Assembly: GCA_963682025.1 (NCBI GenBank) | Contig: OY821517.1 | Coordinates: 93,865,946 to 93,929,945, forward strand | Origin: Cordilura impudica | Taxonomy: Eukaryota > Arthropoda > Insecta > Diptera > Scathophagidae | DNA length: 64,000 nucleotides | Direction of reading: 5' to 3' | Shown: positions 19,569 through 30,689 of the stretch, piece after piece | How positions within the stretch are numbered: position 1 is the first letter of the stretch | Layout: each line of letters begins with the position of its first letter | Translations under genes and position numbers: made by a program | The notes under the pieces: generated by a model | Told to the model about the DNA's origin: nothing | The model's database searches: none | The model's input: only the letters and a program-made list of their open reading frames with translations

Positions 19569-21297
19569 CTAGATGTAACCCGGTGTGCTTTGCTACACTC
19601 TCCCACCCCCCTCCCCCTTCCGAATCGTTATGAAAGGGCTCACACAAAGTCCCAAGGCTCTCACTAATACAGTAATTCAGATATATCACATTTAATATTA
19701 AGTTTGTGTGGGGCTACCACGCGCATTTGTATAATCCCGCCCATTTCTTTGTCCGACTACTTACGTTAATAATAGATGACCTGAGACAAATTTGCAAAGC
19801 TTTCTCTATCATAGTACTTAATATATATGATATTAAAAATTTACTTTGTATGGGAGGTGCCACGCCCACTAAAAATATTTAAAAAAATTCAAGCCAGTAG
19901 CAATCCCATATGCGCAGTAAGACTCTGTGAAAATTTCAGGAAGATCAGATAAGTAGTTACGGAGATTACCTCCTACAAACAAACAAACAAACAAATATTA
20001 CAAATATTATTATATTATGTTAGTATAGATTATTAGTATAGATTTTTTATTTCAATGCTTGCTGATGCTGATATATAATGTTTTTTTGTTTTTCATTCGG
20101 TACAACAATTATCAGATTTTTCGGCGTCCCTACCCTGGAGCAAGGTACATGTAGCTGCCCATGAGAAGAAGATGGATTATCCATACTAGATCTTGCAACA
20201 CTTAACTATTGGCCTTGAATTTAGAATATCATTTGGCAATTTTTTTTTTTTTTTTAGCGATTTTTCACTTTGCCCATTTTTGATTTTGAAGATTTTTGTT
20301 TTTGGGCGATTTTTGATTTTGGCGATATATTTTCAACGACAAATCACATTGATAACTAATGAACTTGTCAAAAGACTGTCGCTTTCGTAGTGCTTCATAT
20401 TTTTTACATAGGAGGTGCCACGCCAACTAATCCCACCCCGCCCAATTTTTATTGGACTACTCACATTCATAACTGATGGACTCATGCAAAATGTCGTGTC
20501 TTTCCCTTTTATAGTACACCAGTTATATGATATTAGATATCTACTTTGCATGGGCGATGCTACGCCCACTGCTCCGATCACGCCCATTTTTTTGTTCGAC
20601 TAATCACACAAAGAACCTATGGGCTCACGCAAAGCCACAAATCACTCTATTTTACAGTACTCCGGATATATGACATTAAATAGTTACTTTGCATGGGGAG
20701 TTCCACGCCCATTGGTGTGAACCCGCCAATTTTTTGTCCGACTACACATACTAAGATCTGATGGTGTCGTGCAAAGTGTCTAGCGTCCCTTTTTTAGTAC
20801 ACCAGTTATATGATATCATATATTTACTTTGTTCGGGCGGTGCCACGCCCACTGCTCCGATCACGCCCATTTTTTTCCAACTAATCGCATGCATAATTTA
20901 TGGGCTCACACAAAGTCTCAAGACTCTCACTATAACAGTACTCCAGATATATGGCACTTTATATTTAATTTGTATGGCAGGTGCCACGCCTATTGGTCCG
21001 ATACTGCCCATTTTTTGTCCGAGTACTCAGATTAATAATAGGTGATATCAGACAAATCTGAAAAGCTCTCCCTATCATAGTACTCAATATATGTATATGA
21101 TATTAAAAATTTACTTTGTGTGAGAGGTGCCACGCCCACTAAAAATATTTAAAAAATTATAGCCTATACCACTTCCCATATACGCAGTAAGACTCTGTGA
21201 ATATTTCAGGAAGATCAGATGAGTAGTTACGGAGATTACCCTCTACAAACAAACAAACAAACAAACACACATTACCTCTTTATAATATTAGTATAGA
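19569..21297 (-). mobile_element. Non-autonomous Helitron (minus strand), about 1.73 kb
   Basis: Read on the minus strand, it starts TCTATACTAATATTATAAAG at 21297 and ends TTACATCTAG at 19569. The flanking bases are A before and T after, as for Helitron insertion at AT. A small stem (GTG..GC/GC..CAC) lies about 14 bases before the CTAG end. Just inside the start is a TTTG run, then repeated units of about 140 bases carrying 'tgggcgtggcacc' and 'gtagtcggacaaaaaa' phrases. A second start-like sequence occurs inside, near 20015-20041. There is no coding capacity. The element at 42919-44697 has the same plan. Confidence 0.85.
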
Positions 21298-21789
21298 TTT
21301 GAAAAACTGAGACTGTAGAAAAAGTAAACCACCAAATAACATAATTTTTAAATTTGTTTTCTAGAAAATAAAAATGCTATTCAAATGGCACCAAAAGAAT
21401 TATAATCGGTTGACTTGTTTGCCTACAATTTGATTTGAAAAAGGATATTTTTCAAAAAATTTTGCGCCTTTCTCTAAAAGCTAAAAAAATTCCAAACTTG
21501 CAGAGCTCTGTCATCCATAATTTTGGCCCGATTTTGAAACTTTTTATTGATTCTTAATCAGTGAGAAATCTTCTATTTTATAGATTCACTAATTTTACTG
21601 ATTTTTGCCGCCCTATTTTGGAAAAGGCGCCACTGTGCTATTGTGACCGCTTTGCCTGAAGATCAAATGACGCATGATGAAAGGCTGTCATGTTTAACGG
21701 TATTAGTTTTATGGTGGAAATGGTAAGAAGCCATCTGTAGTCAACTACGCTACGGATAATTTTGTAAATTATTTAGATTTCTTTAATAC
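21298..21789. other. AT-rich interval, nothing recognised
   Basis: No reading frame of note and no repeat family match seen. It ends where the copia-like remains begin. Confidence 0.55.
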
Positions 21790-22640
21790 AATCAAAATAT
21801 ATTTGAGCCAAGTTTGATAGTTATTGTCAAAGCTGATGAAGGTATTGAGGTTTCCAAAATTGATGAAATCTGTGGAACTAGCGATATTGGGTTTGAAATT
21901 AATTTGGTAATTTTTGTTTTTCGCGAAAATTTGCCAACACTTAAAAAAATTGTAGAGGCTGATTTAAAAGGAATGTTTCAAAAATCTCTAGGTCTAATTA
22001 AGAATTATGACAATGTTATAGCAACAGCTGTTAATCGAGGTAATTTATTTGAAAATCAAATGTCGAGTATATCGATGACTAAATCTGAGGATCAAGCATA
22101 TGGCACACGCGATTAGGACAAACGATTGAATATGGTTACTGGTTTATCACATGTAGAAAATTTTAATTTCTGTGATGTGTATGTTAAAAGTAAATAATGC
22201 CGTGAACCATTTTCAGAAACACGTGTTCGTGATACAAGGCTGCATCCGGATGTGTGTGGACCAATTGGTCGGACTGCTTGGGATGTTTCCTAATACAAAC
22301 AAGAAGAAATATTCTGTTGTCCAGAAATTCAAGGAGTTCGAAATTGGATATAAGATTTCAAATCTAATCAAGGTCCCAAAAGTAATTCTAAATGTATAAG
22401 AACATTTTGTAAATAAAGAGGCATATAATTATTGGAAGCTTTGGCGTTCACTCCTAAACAAAATGGTGTTTCGAAGATATTTAATAAAGTTTAGTGGGGA
22501 TAATTCGAGCGATGATGACAGAAACAAATCTTTCAAAATACTTGTGGTCTGAAGCAATTTATATTGCGGTAAATATAATAAATCGAACTAATACTTTTCG
22601 CGTCCGTAAAATTCCTGCTGAGTTATAAATAAAACGAAAT
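21790..22640 (+). pseudogene. Ty1/copia-like Pol fragment (pre-integrase and integrase)
   Basis: Broken frames carry motifs of a copia-type polyprotein in the right order. NLFENQ, from the Gag-pre-integrase region, lies near 22040-22060. A CDVYVKSK phrase and LHPDVCGPIGRTAWDG (integrase, with the DVCGP centre) lie near 22165-22280. FTPKQNGVS lies near 22450-22475, and LSKYLWSEAIYIAVNIINRT near 22530-22600. Stops and frame changes separate these blocks. The conserved order over some 550 bases makes the assignment fairly firm. The LTRs and the reverse transcriptase are absent. Confidence 0.75.
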
Positions 22641-22779
22641 TTTATTCACCACATTGATAATTTTATGGTTGATAATCAGTTGTGGTCTGACCATGTCCCA
22701 ATAGTGCTATCAGTTCAAGTTAAATATATGATAGATTCAAAATAAATCCAAATCTGTTGCCAAATTACATTGGAAAAAT

Positions 22780-23285
22780 GAATACTTATCGCAATATCAC
22801 ATGAAAATTCGTGAATGTTTGGAGATGGCAAAACACTAAAATTATCCCTAGAATTTGGATATATATATATAGTAGTAAAAGAGGCATACGAAGGGGTCTA
22901 TAAAGAAAGGGTCATAAAAAAACACAAGTGGTTCAATGCTAAATGTTACAAAGGCTGCGTAAATTCAGAAAAACCGTTAGCAAAGAAAACAAACACAATA
23001 TTTAAAAGCAAATAAAAGATTTAAAGAAGAAAGATTTTTAAGGAAGAAAAATCAAAATATCTATTGCACTTAGAACAGAAGATGGAACAAGTTAATAACA
23101 GTAATGATTGGTAGAAAATTGCTAAGGAAATAAGAAATGCTAATGGATGTCCAAGAATAACGGTACCAGCAGAAGAGCTGAAGTCATATTTTAAATAACT
23201 GTTAAAATCAATACAAAACGCAATAGAACCACAATATGCTTAGCTATACCGGACAAGCAATGAGGTGGATAAGGCCATAACAATA
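22780..23285 (+). pseudogene. Possible LINE ORF2 linker fragment
   Basis: A lysine-rich stretch reads KKHKWFNAKCYKGC at about 22915-22965, and later QKMEQVNNSNDW near 23080-23115. This resembles the region between endonuclease and reverse transcriptase of several LINE clades, where a WF..C motif recurs. It has stops, and neither neighbouring domain is present, so the call is tentative. Confidence 0.4.
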
Positions 23286-23293
23286 ACAAAAAA

Positions 23294-23928
23294 CAAGTAA
23301 GAAATTTATAGTCGTTCTAGACCGACTATATGATACCATATACAATGCGTTTGGAAACCCTATCTCTTAGGCCCAACTAACTGGACATAGAAAATAAGCA
23401 AAAACCAAATTTGAGTGGGATTTTTATTAATTTTTTTGGCTGCAGATATGAAAAACTTCATATCGGATGCTATATCTATATGGGGACTAGGTCCAAAAAT
23501 GGACCGATCCTGACCATGGTTGGTAACGTCTCTTGTATTTTGCAAAAACATATACAAAAAAAATTTGAGAAGAATCAGTGCAATATTTTTGTTTTTTAAT
23601 AGATTTAAGTTAATATCGGGAAGCAGCTCTATATGGGACCAAAGGGGTCATTTTTTGGCTACTCATTAATGGATGTAATGAATGCATACAAACCCAATTT
23701 GAGTAAGATCTATATGACAATTTGGATCTTATGGCAATTTATGTCGATTTCATAGGGGTAATTTGTATGGGGGCTAGGTCTGAACATGGACCGAATTTCA
23801 CCAATTTCAATAGCGTTCATCCCATTGCCGATAAAAGCTTACATACCAAATTTCATCAAAATATATTCATAGTTGCGGCCTGCAGTTTGATTACAAGGTT
23901 TACATAGACACACAGACGGACGGACGGA
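23294..23928 (-). mobile_element. INE-1-like element (minus strand), left arm of an inverted pair
   Basis: It begins on the plus strand with CAAGTAAGAAA and the terminal palindrome (AGTCGTTCTAGACCGACT). It runs through the central blocks in reverse and stops inside the GGACGG run. There it meets a second copy in the opposite direction. It shares the family's 3' hairpin and 'CTTACTTG' end. Confidence 0.8.
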
Positions 23929-24674
23929 CTTTATGCTGCTGTTTGTAACAACCAAAAATATTTGACCCAGACCCATATTTAATTATACCGATCGAATCAG
24001 AATCACTTTTTAAGTTGATTTAACAATGTCCGTCCGCCCGTCCGTCCGTCCGTCCGTCCGTCTGTGTGCCCATGTTAACCTTGTAATCAAACTGCAGATC
24101 GCAAATATGAATATATTTTGATGAACTTTGCTATATAAGTTTTTATCGGCCATGGGATGAACGCTATTGAAACTGGTGAGAATCGGTCCATGTTCACAAC
24201 TAGCCCCCATACAAACTACCCATATGAAATCGACATAAATTGCCAAAATTGTGAAATTGTCATATAGATCTTACTCAAATTGGGTTTGTATGCGTTCATT
24301 ACATCCACTAATGAGTAGTCCAAAAATGATACCTTTGACCCCATATAGAGCTGCTTCCCGATCTTCACTTAAATCCATTAAAAAACAAAAATATTCCACT
24401 GATTCTTCTCAAATTTTGTTTGTATGAATTTTTGCAAAATACAAGAGACTTTACCAAACATGATCAGGATCGGTCCATTTTTGGACCTAGTCCCTATATA
24501 GATATAGCATCCGATATGAACTTTTTCATATCTGCAGCCAAAAAAATTGATACAAATCCCACTCAAATTTGGTTTTTGCTTATTTTCTATGTCCAGTTAG
24601 GGAGATAGGGTTTCTTAACGCATGGTATAGGGTATCGTATAGTCGGTCGAGACCGACTATAATTTTCTCACTTG
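23929..24674 (+). mobile_element. INE-1-like element (plus strand), right arm of an inverted pair
   Basis: It starts inside the family at 'ctttatgctgctg', so it lacks the first 40 or so bases. It contains the CCGTCC run at 24029-24062 and all central blocks, and ends in AGTCGGTCGAGACCGACT and CTCACTTG. Together with the copy to its left it forms an inverted repeat of about 1.4 kb. Confidence 0.85.
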
Positions 24675-24679
24675 TTTTA

Positions 24680-24751
24680 TTATAAGGTTTACATGGATGG
24701 ACACACAGACGGGCAGACGGACGGATGGACATCGCTATATCGACTCAGGAT
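24680..24751 (-). mobile_element. Short INE-1-like fragment
   Basis: Only the 'aaggtttacatgg...cacacagacgggcagacggacgg' part of the family is present, in minus orientation, directly after the inverted pair. Confidence 0.65.
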
Positions 24752-25097
24752 AGTTTTGGTTTGGTCGTCAGATTTCCAATATAGGTGCCTAAAAGGTTTT
24801 CCATCACAATATCCGGAACGATAGGTGAAGCCGGTGACCCCATAGGTAATCCTTTCTTCTAGGTGTAAATCTTATTATCATATTTAAAATACCTATCGCC
24901 TTTAATGCAAAATCTTAGAATGCGTAAGAATAGTTCTTTGGCCATATTTGTGTATTCTGCAATCTTTTCCCATCTGAATTCCATAGCTAGATCAACAGCT
25001 ATGCTCAGAGATAGCGACATTACATCGAAAGATATTAGTTTTTCATCGTTCTGTATCTTGACGTTTTTAAACTTATCCCTAAATAAAATAAAATAAA
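24752..25097 (-). pseudogene. Penelope-like reverse transcriptase fragment
   Basis: Read on the minus strand, the stretch encodes ISFDVMSLSLSIAVDLA, then about 35 residues on an FCIKGDRYFKYDNKIYT block, and then KGLPMGSPASPIV and VMENLL. These are conserved palm motifs of Penelope-like element reverse transcriptases. The frame is largely open over about 110 residues, but both ends are cut off by INE-1-like sequences. The larger relative at 51350-53580 shows the same element type. Confidence 0.75.
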
Positions 25098-25925
25098 ACA
25101 AGAAAATTAAAGTCGGTCTAGACCGATTATACGATACCATATACCACTATGTGGTTTGGGTATAATGACTTTGTGCTGCTGTTTGTAACTACCAAAAATA
25201 TTTGACCTAGACCCATCTTTTATTATACCGATCAACTCAGAATCACTTTCAGAGCCGATTAAGCGATGTCCGTCCGTCCGTCTGTGTGTCCATGTAAAGC
25301 TTGTAATCAAACTACAGGTCGCAAATATGAATATGTTTTGATGAAATTTTGCGCAAAAGCTTCCATCGGCCATAGGATGAACACTGTTGAAATTGGTGAA
25401 ATTCGGTCCATGTTCAGACTTAGTTCCCGTACAAATGACCCCTATAAAGTCGACATGAATTGCCATAAAATCCAAATTATTATATAGATCACAGTGAAAT
25501 TAGGTTTGTGTGTGTTTATTATATCCATTAATCAGTAGTCCAAAGCTAATCCCAATAGGACAATTCTTAGTCATAGCCCCCATATAAAGCTGCTTCCCGA
25601 TCTTCACTTAAATCTATCAAAAAACCAAGAATATTGCACAGATTTTTCTCAAATTTGGTTTGTGTATGTTTTTTCAATATATAAGTGACTTTATCATATA
25701 TAGTCAGGATCGGCCCATTTTTCCACCTGGTCCCCATATAAATATAGCACCCGATATGAACTTTTTCATATCTGCAGCCAAAAAAAAAAAAAATAATAAT
25801 GCCACTCATATTTGGTTTATGCTTATTTTCTACATCCAATTAGTTGGACCGAAGAGTTCGGGTCTCTAAACCATGGTACAGGGTATCGTATAGTCGGTCA
25901 AGACTGTCTATGATTTTCTTACTTG
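25098..25925 (+). mobile_element. INE-1-like element with an inverted end on its left
   Basis: The full family sequence runs from 'actatgtggtttgggtataatg' at 25144 to AGTCGGTCAAGACTGTCT and CTTACTTG at 25925. The 46 bases to the left (25098-25143) are the family's own 3' end in reverse, with the AGTCGGTCTAGACCGATT palindrome. This is the same head-to-head joining seen at 23294-24674, but with a much shorter left arm. Confidence 0.8.
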
Positions 25926-26084
25926 TCTTTATATTGAAATAAACAATGTTTTACCATACCGAAACAATGCTGACATTCAAATCCATTTTTTTATTTTTAA
26001 AATTTATGCATGTTTTTACTTGTGTCTGTTAGTATTATTCAAAAAAAGTAAATTTAGTACTCAAAATTTCAAAATGAGCTAAGC
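25926..26084. other. Spacer, nothing recognised
   Basis: AT-rich sequence between an INE-1-like element and the piggyBac-like relic. It may include the transposon's 3' non-coding end, but no TTAA-bounded terminal repeat could be matched. Confidence 0.4.
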
Positions 26085-27919
26085 AGAGTGTTGCTCAAAT
26101 CACTTGATACAGAAAGTATTAATCATTTCTTCAGTTTTTCGAGCATAAGGAGTTTCCCGTTCTTCAACCACCTTTTTATAGCACACCGAGCACCTCTTTC
26201 TAGTCTGCCTCTTGGTTCCTTCAGCTTCCTTCAAAATATGCTTGAGTGTAACAGGGGGCATCTGCGATGGCTGTGGTTGCTCAGAGACCACAGACATATC
26301 TGCTGGTTCCTCTTCTTCCTCAGATGCTTGTTGGTAAGATTGGCCTAGATCCAGCTTTCTCTATAGTTCTTAGTTGAATTTTTTGATGGGTTTTTTTATT
26401 GTTGACTTTGTTGTACAGGTGCAGAGCATTGATAAAAGCTGTTGAAGTGATTAGATGGAAAGCTAATCGTTTGTACCATTTTACAGTCCGGTGCAAGTGT
26501 GGCGAATATACTGAGAGCTGGTCAGAGATATCAACATACAATTTCCTATGTTGTATTAAAAAAACATATCTGGCTTTGTGATTTCTTACCGCGGTTTAGC
26601 TTTGTCACCATTGTATCACCACATTTCGTGCTCAGCATTAACACATCCCGTTTATCTTGTCATTTGAGAACAGCAATTTTTTGTTGGTTTTGCTGAGCTT
26701 TCTGTACTCGTCTTTTCAATTTTGCTTGTACAACATCAGGGGGTTTACCTCTTCGATTCGTGTGAAAGTTCCAACCAAGTGCTTTTTTCTTTCTACCATT
26801 CTTTGAGCTAATTTCACAGTGGTATACCAGTTATCGGTATAGAGGATTCCCCCATGGTATAGATGCTCTCCAAATAGTTCCATAATAATTTTCTCACAAA
26901 CAGCTGTCTCGTCAACTTTCTCTTTTCCAATATATACATTCAAATTCCAGGTATATCCGCCATAGGCACACAGTTTCAATAATTTTATGCCATACATGTG
27001 CATCTTAGTGGACATGTACTGCTAAAGAGGGGTCGTCCTCTAAAGGGTACATTACCTTTATCGTTACAGGATTCCTCTTCTGGAATGTATGATGTCTGAT
27101 ATTTTCTTTGGAGAAAAATGAGAAACTTCTGTGGTTTGAATACACGGCAACTCAAATCGGTTTCTGTTCATTACTTCTGAAATACAAATCTTATAAGGAT
27201 CAATTCTCATTGCAACAGCATTGGAATCAATCCACTTTTTGACTCCAGCGTTAGGGAGTGAGGTTTCTGCTGGAGTTTGCGCCGTAAATCTATTGGTTTC
27301 AGTGACAAATAGACTAATTATTTCATCCCCTAATAAATGACTGAAGCATTCAATGGGCCCTTTTTGATGTAATTTCGTGCAGGTGGAACTCCGGTGTTTC
27401 CATCTGCAAATGTCGTTCTTTCCCCTTCTACTGACTGCCATATTGACTCAAAAACTGTTTCCGATACTATAATGTAATTATATTATTTTTCTCAAAAATG
27501 TTGTCCGTGTCAATCACTTGCTTCTCAAGAACACGGGATGTTGATGACGTTGAACTAAAATCTGGTAGAAGGAAATTGAATGAACGAGATGCTGATGGTC
27601 TTGAGCTGAAATCTGGTCAAGGGATGTTGGATGAGCGAGATGTTGACGGTTTAGCAGAACGTGAGGATCGTCTAGATGTTACCAGATTGTCCAGTTCTTG
27701 AGAATCATCGCACGCAGATGGAGATGATACTGCTACGCATTTTATTTGGTTCACACTCCTTGAAGTGGATGAAACAACTTCTACATATGACTCTTGATCA
27801 CATCTACATCTACTATCAATATCATCATCTTCTAAGTCCCCAAAATCTAACAGATCAGAGAGATCAACATTCAAAGTATCATTTATCTCTTTAACACTAA
27901 GTTTTTTCCTTGACATCTT
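26085..27919 (-). pseudogene. piggyBac-like transposase, broken
   Basis: On the minus strand, an acidic N-terminal segment starts MSRKKLSVKEINDTL at 27916. It is followed by pieces of the DDE_Tnp_1_7 domain: the segment with ISLFVTETNRFTAQ near 27315, KMHMYGIKLLKLC near 27010, and GILYTDNWYTT near 26850, where the Asp after YT is the second catalytic position. A near-C-terminal YHLITSTAFINALHLYN-like piece and a final cysteine-rich tail (CSVCYKK near 26190) complete the layout. At least three frame breaks separate the blocks, and the part with the first catalytic Asp is not found. Order and spacing match a piggyBac transposase of about 570 residues. Confidence 0.75.
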
Positions 27920-28248
27920 TTATTTCTTTTTCAAATTAGCTGAATTAATTCATCTGAAAAAATAAAGGAAGAAAAAACACACGGAAATTGCTGAAAAATC
28001 ATGGAAAAATTGAAAGTTTTCACTTTCAGTTTTCAAATATACAATAGGTAGACCTACATAAATTGAATAGAAAAATGATCTTTTCAGATACAAGATGCTG
28101 CATTTTACTTACACATTTAGGAAAAAGTACAGTTAATAAATTCTAAATAAAATTCAATTTAAAAGGGTCGATAGGGAATTCTTCCTTAGTCTTACGATAT
28201 AAATAAAAAATATATATATTTTTTTTAGAAAAATCTGTGGATGTTTTT
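27920..28248. other. AT-rich interval, nothing recognised
   Basis: This would be the 5' non-coding part of the piggyBac-like relic. No terminal repeat matching the other side was found. Confidence 0.45.
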
Positions 28249-28551
28249 GTACCCTACACCATATGTGCCCAGATTTTTCTCAAATTGGTTTGTGTATATT
28301 TTTTTTAAATACTAGTGACTTTACCAAATATGGTCAGGATCGGTCCATTTTTGACCCTAGTCCCCATATAAATATAGCACCCTATATGAACTTTTTCATA
28401 TCTGCAGCCAAAAAAAATAAGAACAATGCCACTGAAATTTGATTTATGCCTATTTTCTATATAAAATATTTGGACCGAAGAGATAGAGTCTCTACACCAT
28501 GGTATAGGGTATCATATGGTCGGTCAAGACCGACTATAATTTTCTGACTTG
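28249..28551 (+). mobile_element. INE-1-like element with internal deletion
   Basis: It starts GTACCCTACACC and ends GTCGGTCAAGACCGACTAT...CTGACTTG. The middle 480 or so bases of the family, including the CCGTCC run, are missing; after the first 20 bases the sequence jumps to the 'cagatttttctcaaatt' block. It is short but keeps both ends. Confidence 0.8.
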
Positions 28552-29033
28552 TTTTTTATTGGATTTAGGTGAAGATATACTAAATATCTTACAGATGGTT
28601 TTATGTACTACTGCGTAAAGTGTCTCTCCTAGTTATTAGCTCATATTAAAGAAAACCTAATGGAACATAGTGTTGCTATACTGAAGGCAATTACTACCTT
28701 ATACCAATCCAACGTATTTTACTTAAATAGTTGAGAAATCTCAATAAAGTTAAAACACTTTATAAGAACTTTTATTAAATTATATTTCATAAAACTACCA
28801 TCTAATTTCTTTTACTTCTGTTATTTTAATATCAATAGCAAAATATTGATAAACAAACTATTTATATTCAAACTTTTTGCACGTGCTTTCTCAATATTTT
28901 GATTTGTTCTATGTGCTTTTGCAGAATATATTAAAGTAAGTTTTGATTTTCTTTTTCTCATACATTTTAAATGGTCCATTACTTATACAATAACTAACAA
29001 TCCAGCTGTTCGTGATCTTTGAATATTCTAATA
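28552..29033. other. AT-rich interval, nothing recognised
   Basis: No gene or repeat seen. It ends with the TA dinucleotide used by the mariner element. Confidence 0.55.
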
Positions 29034-30339
29034 ACGGGTGATTTTTTTGAGGTTAGGATTTTCATGCATTAGTATTTGACAGATCACGTGGGATTTCAGA
29101 CATGGTGTCAAAGAGAAAGATGCTCAGTATGCTTTGACATTTCATCATGAATAGACTTACTAACGAGCAACGCTTGCAAATCATTGAATTTTATTACCAA
29201 AATCAGTGTTCGGTTCGAAATGTGTTTCGCGCTTTACGTCCGATTTATGGTCTACATAATCGACCAAGTGAGCAAACAATTAATGCGATTGTGACCAAGT
29301 TTCGCACTCAGTTTACTTTATTGGACATTAAACCAACCACACGAATGCGTACAGTGCGTACAGAAGAGAATATTGCGTCTGTTTCTGAGAGTGTTACTGA
29401 AGACCGTGAAATGTCGATTCGTCGCCGTTCGCAGCAATTGGGTTTGTGTTATTCGACCACATGGAAGATTTTACGCAAAGATCTTGGTGTAAAACCGTAT
29501 AAAATACAGCTCGTGCAAGAACTGAAGCCGAACGATCTGCCACAACGTCTAATTTTCAGTGAATGGGCCCTAGAAAAGTTGGCAGAAAATCCGCTTTTTT
29601 ATCGACAAATTTTGTTCAGCGATGAGGCTCATTTCTGGTTGAATGGCTTCGTAAATAAGCAAAATTGCCGTATTTGGAGTGAAGAGCAACCAGAAGCCGT
29701 TCAAGAACTGCCCATGCATCCCGAAAAATGCACTGTTTGGTGTGGTTTGTACGCTGGTGGAATCATTGGACCGTATTTTTTCAAAGATGCTGTTGGACGC
29801 AACGTTACGGTGAATGGCGATCGCTATCGTTCGATGCTAACAAACTTTTTGTTGCCAAAAATGGAAGAACTGAACTTGGTTGACATGTGGTTTCAACAAG
29901 ATGGCGCTACATGCCACACAGCTCGCGATTCTATGGCCATTTTGAGGGAAAACTTCGGAGAACAATTCATCTCAAGAAATGGACCGGTAAGTTGGCCACC
30001 AAGATCATGCGATTTGACGCCTTTAGACTATTTTTTGTGGGGCTACGTCAAGTCTAAAGTCTACAGAAATAAGCCAGCAACTATTCCAGCTTTGGAAGAC
30101 AACATTTCCGAAGAAATTCGGGCTATTCCGGCCGAAATGCTCGAAAAAGTTGCCCAAAATTGGACTTTCCGAATGGACCACCTAAGACGCAGCCGCGGTC
30201 AACATTTAAATGAAATTATCTTCAAAAAGTAAATGTCATGGACCAATCTAACGTTTCAAATAAAGAACCGATGAGATTTTGCAAATTTTATGCGTTTTTT
30301 TTTTTAAAAAAGTTATCAAGCTCTTAAAAAATCACCCGT
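29034..30339 (+). mobile_element. Complete DD41D mariner-family transposon
   Basis: The 1306-bp element starts ACGGGTGATTTTTTT and ends AAAAAATCACCCGT, an inverted repeat of about 14 bases. It is flanked by TA on both sides (29032-29033 and 30340-30341). It contains one uninterrupted transposase gene. Size, TA target and single gene are typical of Tc1/mariner elements. Nothing is visibly broken. Confidence 0.93.
29147..30232 (+). CDS. Mariner transposase, DD41D type, intact
   Basis: A protein of 361 residues that would cut and paste its own element at TA sites. The N-terminal third carries two helix-turn-helix regions that bind the terminal repeats (EQRLQIIEFY and SIRRRSQQLGL...STTWKILRKDLG). 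The catalytic core follows: D159 in FSDEAHFW, D252 in WFQQDGATCH and D294 in DLTPLDYFLW. There are 41 residues between the second and third Asp, so this is the DD41D group (rosa/Visitor-like) and not the DD34D of classical mariners. The start is the ATG some 110 bases inside the left end. The length is normal for the family, and all three catalytic residues are present. Confidence 0.93.
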   Translation: MNRLTNEQRLQIIEFYYQNQCSVRNVFRALRPIYGLHNRPSEQTINAIVTKFRTQFTLLDIKPTTRMRTVRTEENIASVSESVTEDREMSIRRRSQQLGLCYSTTWKILRKDLGVKPYKIQLVQELKPNDLPQRLIFSEWALEKLAENPLFYRQILFSDEAHFWLNGFVNKQNCRIWSEEQPEAVQELPMHPEKCTVWCGLYAGGIIGPYFFKDAVGRNVTVNGDRYRSMLTNFLLPKMEELNLVDMWFQQDGATCHTARDSMAILRENFGEQFISRNGPVSWPPRSCDLTPLDYFLWGYVKSKVYRNKPATIPALEDNISEEIRAIPAEMLEKVAQNWTFRMDHLRRSRGQHLNEIIFKK

Positions 30340-30341
30340 TA

Positions 30342-30689
30342 GTTGAAATTTATTTTCAACATCAACTACAGTGCATTGCATTACCAGATGAACTATTTGT
30401 ATAATGTACAACGTGTTAATCCTTCTTGTTTTTGTTGTTGTTTTTTACGCTTACAAATTCGGAATTTGTTATGACCTCGATAGTATATAAACGGAAAGTA
30501 TATCATCATCATTTAAAAAGCGTCTAAACTCCCAATAACACTATAAAATAGTCCAAAGGAGCTCCACCTTATCTGTTGATTACAAATCTCAAATCCCACA
30601 CTTATTTTTCGAGTTATTATAATCACTGCCTCAATATTGTGGATTTAGTATTTAAAAAGTTTGAAGGTTTTACTTGTTTTTAAATCCAT
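30342..30689. other. AT-rich interval, nothing recognised
   Basis: It contains a short TTG repeat near 30427-30445. No gene is seen. It may hold the degraded 5' part of the LINE that follows. Confidence 0.5.

Noticed and set aside
25098..25925. Reading the copy as a classic TIR transposon
   Set aside because: Other copies lack the left inverted end; it is better explained as a head-to-head join of two INE-1-like copies.
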